From: CAVRZJ01 sp964594125
GTDB taxonomy: Bacteria; Acidobacteriota; Thermoanaerobaculia; Thermoanaerobaculales; Thermoanaerobaculaceae
NCBI GenBank assembly: GCA_964594125.1
Contig: CAZQLL010000001.1
Coordinates: forward strand, 62,001-126,000
Reading direction: 5' to 3'
DNA: 64,000 nt
Part shown: positions 62,229 through 64,000 of the stretch, one piece after another
How positions within the stretch are numbered: position 1 is the stretch's first letter
Layout of the letters: every line of letters starts with the position of its first letter
Notes under the pieces: generated by a model
Seen by the model: the letters and a program-made list of their open reading frames with translations, nothing else
Told to the model about the DNA's origin: nothing
Databases searched by the model: none
Made by a program: the position numbers and the translations under genes

Positions 62229-63414
62229 CGGCCACGCTCCGGATCACGTCCACCACTCGCGCGGTGGCGTTCTGACGCTCCGCCAGGTGGTGCGCCAGAT
62301 ACCGCTCGACGGCTCCCGCGCTCGATCGTTTCCACGTCGACATCAGCGCATCGACCTGTCCCCCGAGCGCACCGCCGGCCGACAGCGCCATCCCGGCGCC
62401 CGCCGACACGTAGTCGTGCACCCACCCGGCGCCCGGGACCTCCAGGACCCCGATCGGCCTGCCGAGGATCAGTGCCTCGAGGCCGACCGTGGAGGCGAGA
62501 ACAACGGCGGCGTCGGCCAGTGCCAGCAGCGGGTAGAGCGCCTCGCCGACGACGACCCGGACGCGGTCGCCGAGGCCCAGCGGTGCCAGGGCCCTTTCGA
62601 CTGCCCGCGCCGACTCGCTGCCGTGCAGCTTGACCAGCAGCGTCGCGCGGCCCGACCCGAGCATTCCCTGCACCCCGGCGACGAAGCGGGCGATCAGCTC
62701 GAGCTTCTCGCGCGTCGAGCAGAAGCCGAGATCGTCGATCGGGTTCGAGAGGAAGAGCAGGCATCGACCCCGGAGACCGAGGCGACCGCGGAGCTCGGCG
62801 GCCGCCGCGGACCAGTCCGTGTCGCCCAGCGCGTCGAACCTGGGGCTGCCGGTCAGGACCAGGTGGCTCTCGTCAACACCGGCCTGCCGGAAGTAGCCGG
62901 CACTGGCCTCGCCCCACGCGGCCACCGCTGCGGCACCGCCGCCCCCGTACGGCCTCCCCTTCTCCGCGTCCGGGAGCGGAAACCTGATCCCCTCCTGCAA
63001 CAGCACGAAGGGTATGCCCCGCGCCCGCAGCAGATCCACGATGCGGTCGTACGGGAAGGCAGCATCATTGGGGAGCACCGCCAGCCGGGGCGCTTGGCGC
63101 AGGCACGCCTCCACGCGGCGGGAGAGCGAGACGTGCCACGCGGCGCGACGCACGACGGTCCGGAGCATCCGACCCACGGCGCCGGTGCGGGCGCGTCCCG
63201 ACGGCCCCTCGATCCTGCGCGGCCCGTCCATGATCCTGACGAGACCCACGCCCGCGTCGCGGAAGCGCGCCTCGGGCGACCGCATCCCCCTGAACTCGCA
63301 CAGCGAGACGACCCTCACGCCGAGGTCGGTGTGCGACCGCAGCGCTTTCGCCACCGGGTGCATCATCGCCGCATGGTGGCGGTCGTTCGAGATGTAGAGG
63401 TCGATCAGGGCCAC
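62218..63414 (-). CDS. GT-B-fold glycan biosynthesis protein (CDP-glycerophosphotransferase/epimerase-like)
   Basis: 398 residues from the GTG at 63414, which follows the stop of the next GT4 gene after one base. The N terminus (VALIDLYISNDRHHAAMMHPVAKAL) and the C-terminal half (LLFLSNPIDD, LLVKLHGSESARAVERAL, LADAAVVLASTVGLEALILGRPIGVLEVPG) match the GT-B-like fold shared by CDP-glycerol glycerophosphotransferases, capsule synthesis proteins and hydrolysing epimerases. I cannot name the donor. Tight coupling on both sides makes it part of the glycan operon. Confidence 0.78.
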   Translation of the reverse strand: MALIDLYISNDRHHAAMMHPVAKALRSHTDLGVRVVSLCEFRGMRSPEARFRDAGVGLVRIMDGPRRIEGPSGRARTGAVGRMLRTVVRRAAWHVSLSRRVEACLRQAPRLAVLPNDAAFPYDRIVDLLRARGIPFVLLQEGIRFPLPDAEKGRPYGGGGAAAVAAWGEASAGYFRQAGVDESHLVLTGSPRFDALGDTDWSAAAAELRGRLGLRGRCLLFLSNPIDDLGFCSTREKLELIARFVAGVQGMLGSGRATLLVKLHGSESARAVERALAPLGLGDRVRVVVGEALYPLLALADAAVVLASTVGLEALILGRPIGVLEVPGAGWVHDYVSAGAGMALSAGGALGGQVDALMSTWKRSSAGAVERYLAHHLAERQNATARVVDVIRSVADGH

Positions 63415-63415
63415 G

Positions 63416-64000
63416 TCAGGCCACCGTCCCGAGAAGCTCGTCGCGATAACGCGCGGTGACCGTGGCCACGTCGAAGCGGCCGACCACACGCCGGCCGGCT
63501 TCGCCCATGGCGCGCCGTGCCTGGTCGTCGACCAGCAGGCGGTGCAGCGCGCCGGCGAGCGCGGCGCTGTCCCCTACAGGGACGAGCAGGCCGTTCACGC
63601 CGGGAGCGTCGACGATCTCCGCGGGCCCGGCGTGGCAGTCGGTGGCAACCACGGCCGTACCGCACGCCATCGCCTGGATGAGGACCCCCGGCAGACCCTC
63701 GTTCCGCGACGACAGGGCAAAGACCGCGGCGCGCGCCATGTAGCGAAACGGGTTCTTGTCGAAGCCGGAGAAGGCGACGTCGGCGGCAACGCCCAGCCGG
63801 CCGGCTTCGGCCTCGAGGCGCCCGCGCATCGGCCCGACGCCGAGGATGAATAGGCGTCCGGGCATCTCCCGGCGCAACGCCGCGAACGCCCCGAGCAGCG
63901 TCAGGTGGTCCTTCTGCGGCACGAGCCGCCCGGCGGTCATGATCACCGGCGGCCCGCCCGCGAACCACGGATGGTCGATCGGCGCCGCCGCCTGCGCCGC
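63416..64000 (-). CDS. GT4-family glycosyltransferase, C-terminal part (5' end outside window)
   Basis: 195 residues are visible; the frame is open to base 64000. The nucleotide-sugar-binding half is clear: IMTAGRLVPQKDHLTLLGAFAAL, LFILGVGPMRGRLEAEAGRLGV and SSRNEGLPGVLIQAMACGTAVVATDC, with the EX7E motif and the DCHAGPAEIVD segment typical of GT4 enzymes. It belongs to the same leftward operon. Confidence 0.93.
   Translation of the reverse strand, partial: AAQAAAPIDHPWFAGGPPVIMTAGRLVPQKDHLTLLGAFAALRREMPGRLFILGVGPMRGRLEAEAGRLGVAADVAFSGFDKNPFRYMARAAVFALSSRNEGLPGVLIQAMACGTAVVATDCHAGPAEIVDAPGVNGLLVPVGDSAALAGALHRLLVDDQARRAMGEAGRRVVGRFDVATVTARYRDELLGTVA

Overview
This is about 64 kb of very GC-rich DNA (roughly 70% or more by eye, with strong G/C third positions), interrupted by one 100-base run of N. 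Outer-membrane barrels, a TonB-type C-terminal domain, lipid-linked glycan genes and many secreted proteins point to a diderm bacterium. Several secreted proteins share a surface domain of a style I associate with Acidobacteriota (Thermoanaerobaculia) and related high-GC lineages. No rRNA or tRNA is visible, so this placement is inference. The N gap inside a tandem repeat suggests a draft or metagenome assembly.

Layout. 0-8 kb: end of a Ser/Thr kinase, a zinc alcohol dehydrogenase, a TonB-like protein, a secreted metalloprotease-like PKD protein and two outer-membrane barrel proteins. 8-16 kb: an IMPACT-family protein, a large secreted repeat-domain protein, an ABC-2 exporter pair, a ferritin-like protein, a UbiA-type prenyltransferase, a lipoprotein and a Bcp peroxiredoxin. 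16-25 kb: an M1-type peptidase leading a three-gene operon, then a phospholipase-B-like/M1-tail fusion. 25-28 kb: an oxidative-stress locus with a Fur/PerR regulator divergent from rubrerythrin, an Fe-S/CCG oxidoreductase and a DUF3501 protein. 28-37 kb: a cyclic-nucleotide-gated MscS channel, a choice-of-anchor-I protein, a CPBP protease, a degenerate receiver-PilZ protein, argS and a VanZ-like protein. 37-44 kb: one-carbon metabolism, with MetH and a bifunctional homocysteine methyltransferase/methylene-THF reductase. 44-49 kb: a lasso-B2-like protein, an exporter ABC protein and an NTP_transf_5 protein among tandem repeats. 49-64 kb: a leftward glycan locus (wecB, sugar aminotransferase, acetyltransferase remnant, sugar-phosphate transferase, methyltransferase, GT4, O-antigen-ligase-like protein, GT-B protein, second GT4).

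The most striking structure lies inside the glycan locus at about 51.7-57.9 kb. The aminotransferase gene is separated from its presumed operon partners by a train of cassettes: YafQ/RelE-type, DUF433/DUF5615, MazEF, MntA/HepT and VapBC toxin-antitoxin pairs, plus a DUF4143 AAA ATPase. Between the cassettes lie five decayed copies of the first ~20-54 codons of that aminotransferase gene. The copy farthest from the intact gene still overlaps the stop codon of the acetyltransferase remnant, so it probably marks the original gene junction. Serial cassette acquisition with regeneration of the target 5' end would explain this, but no recombinase is visible.

Hairpin-forming repeats fill many intergenic gaps and have also entered the metH reading frame without breaking it. 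Several genes have a -10-like hexamer 6-9 nt before the start codon and no Shine-Dalgarno sequence, suggesting leaderless transcripts.
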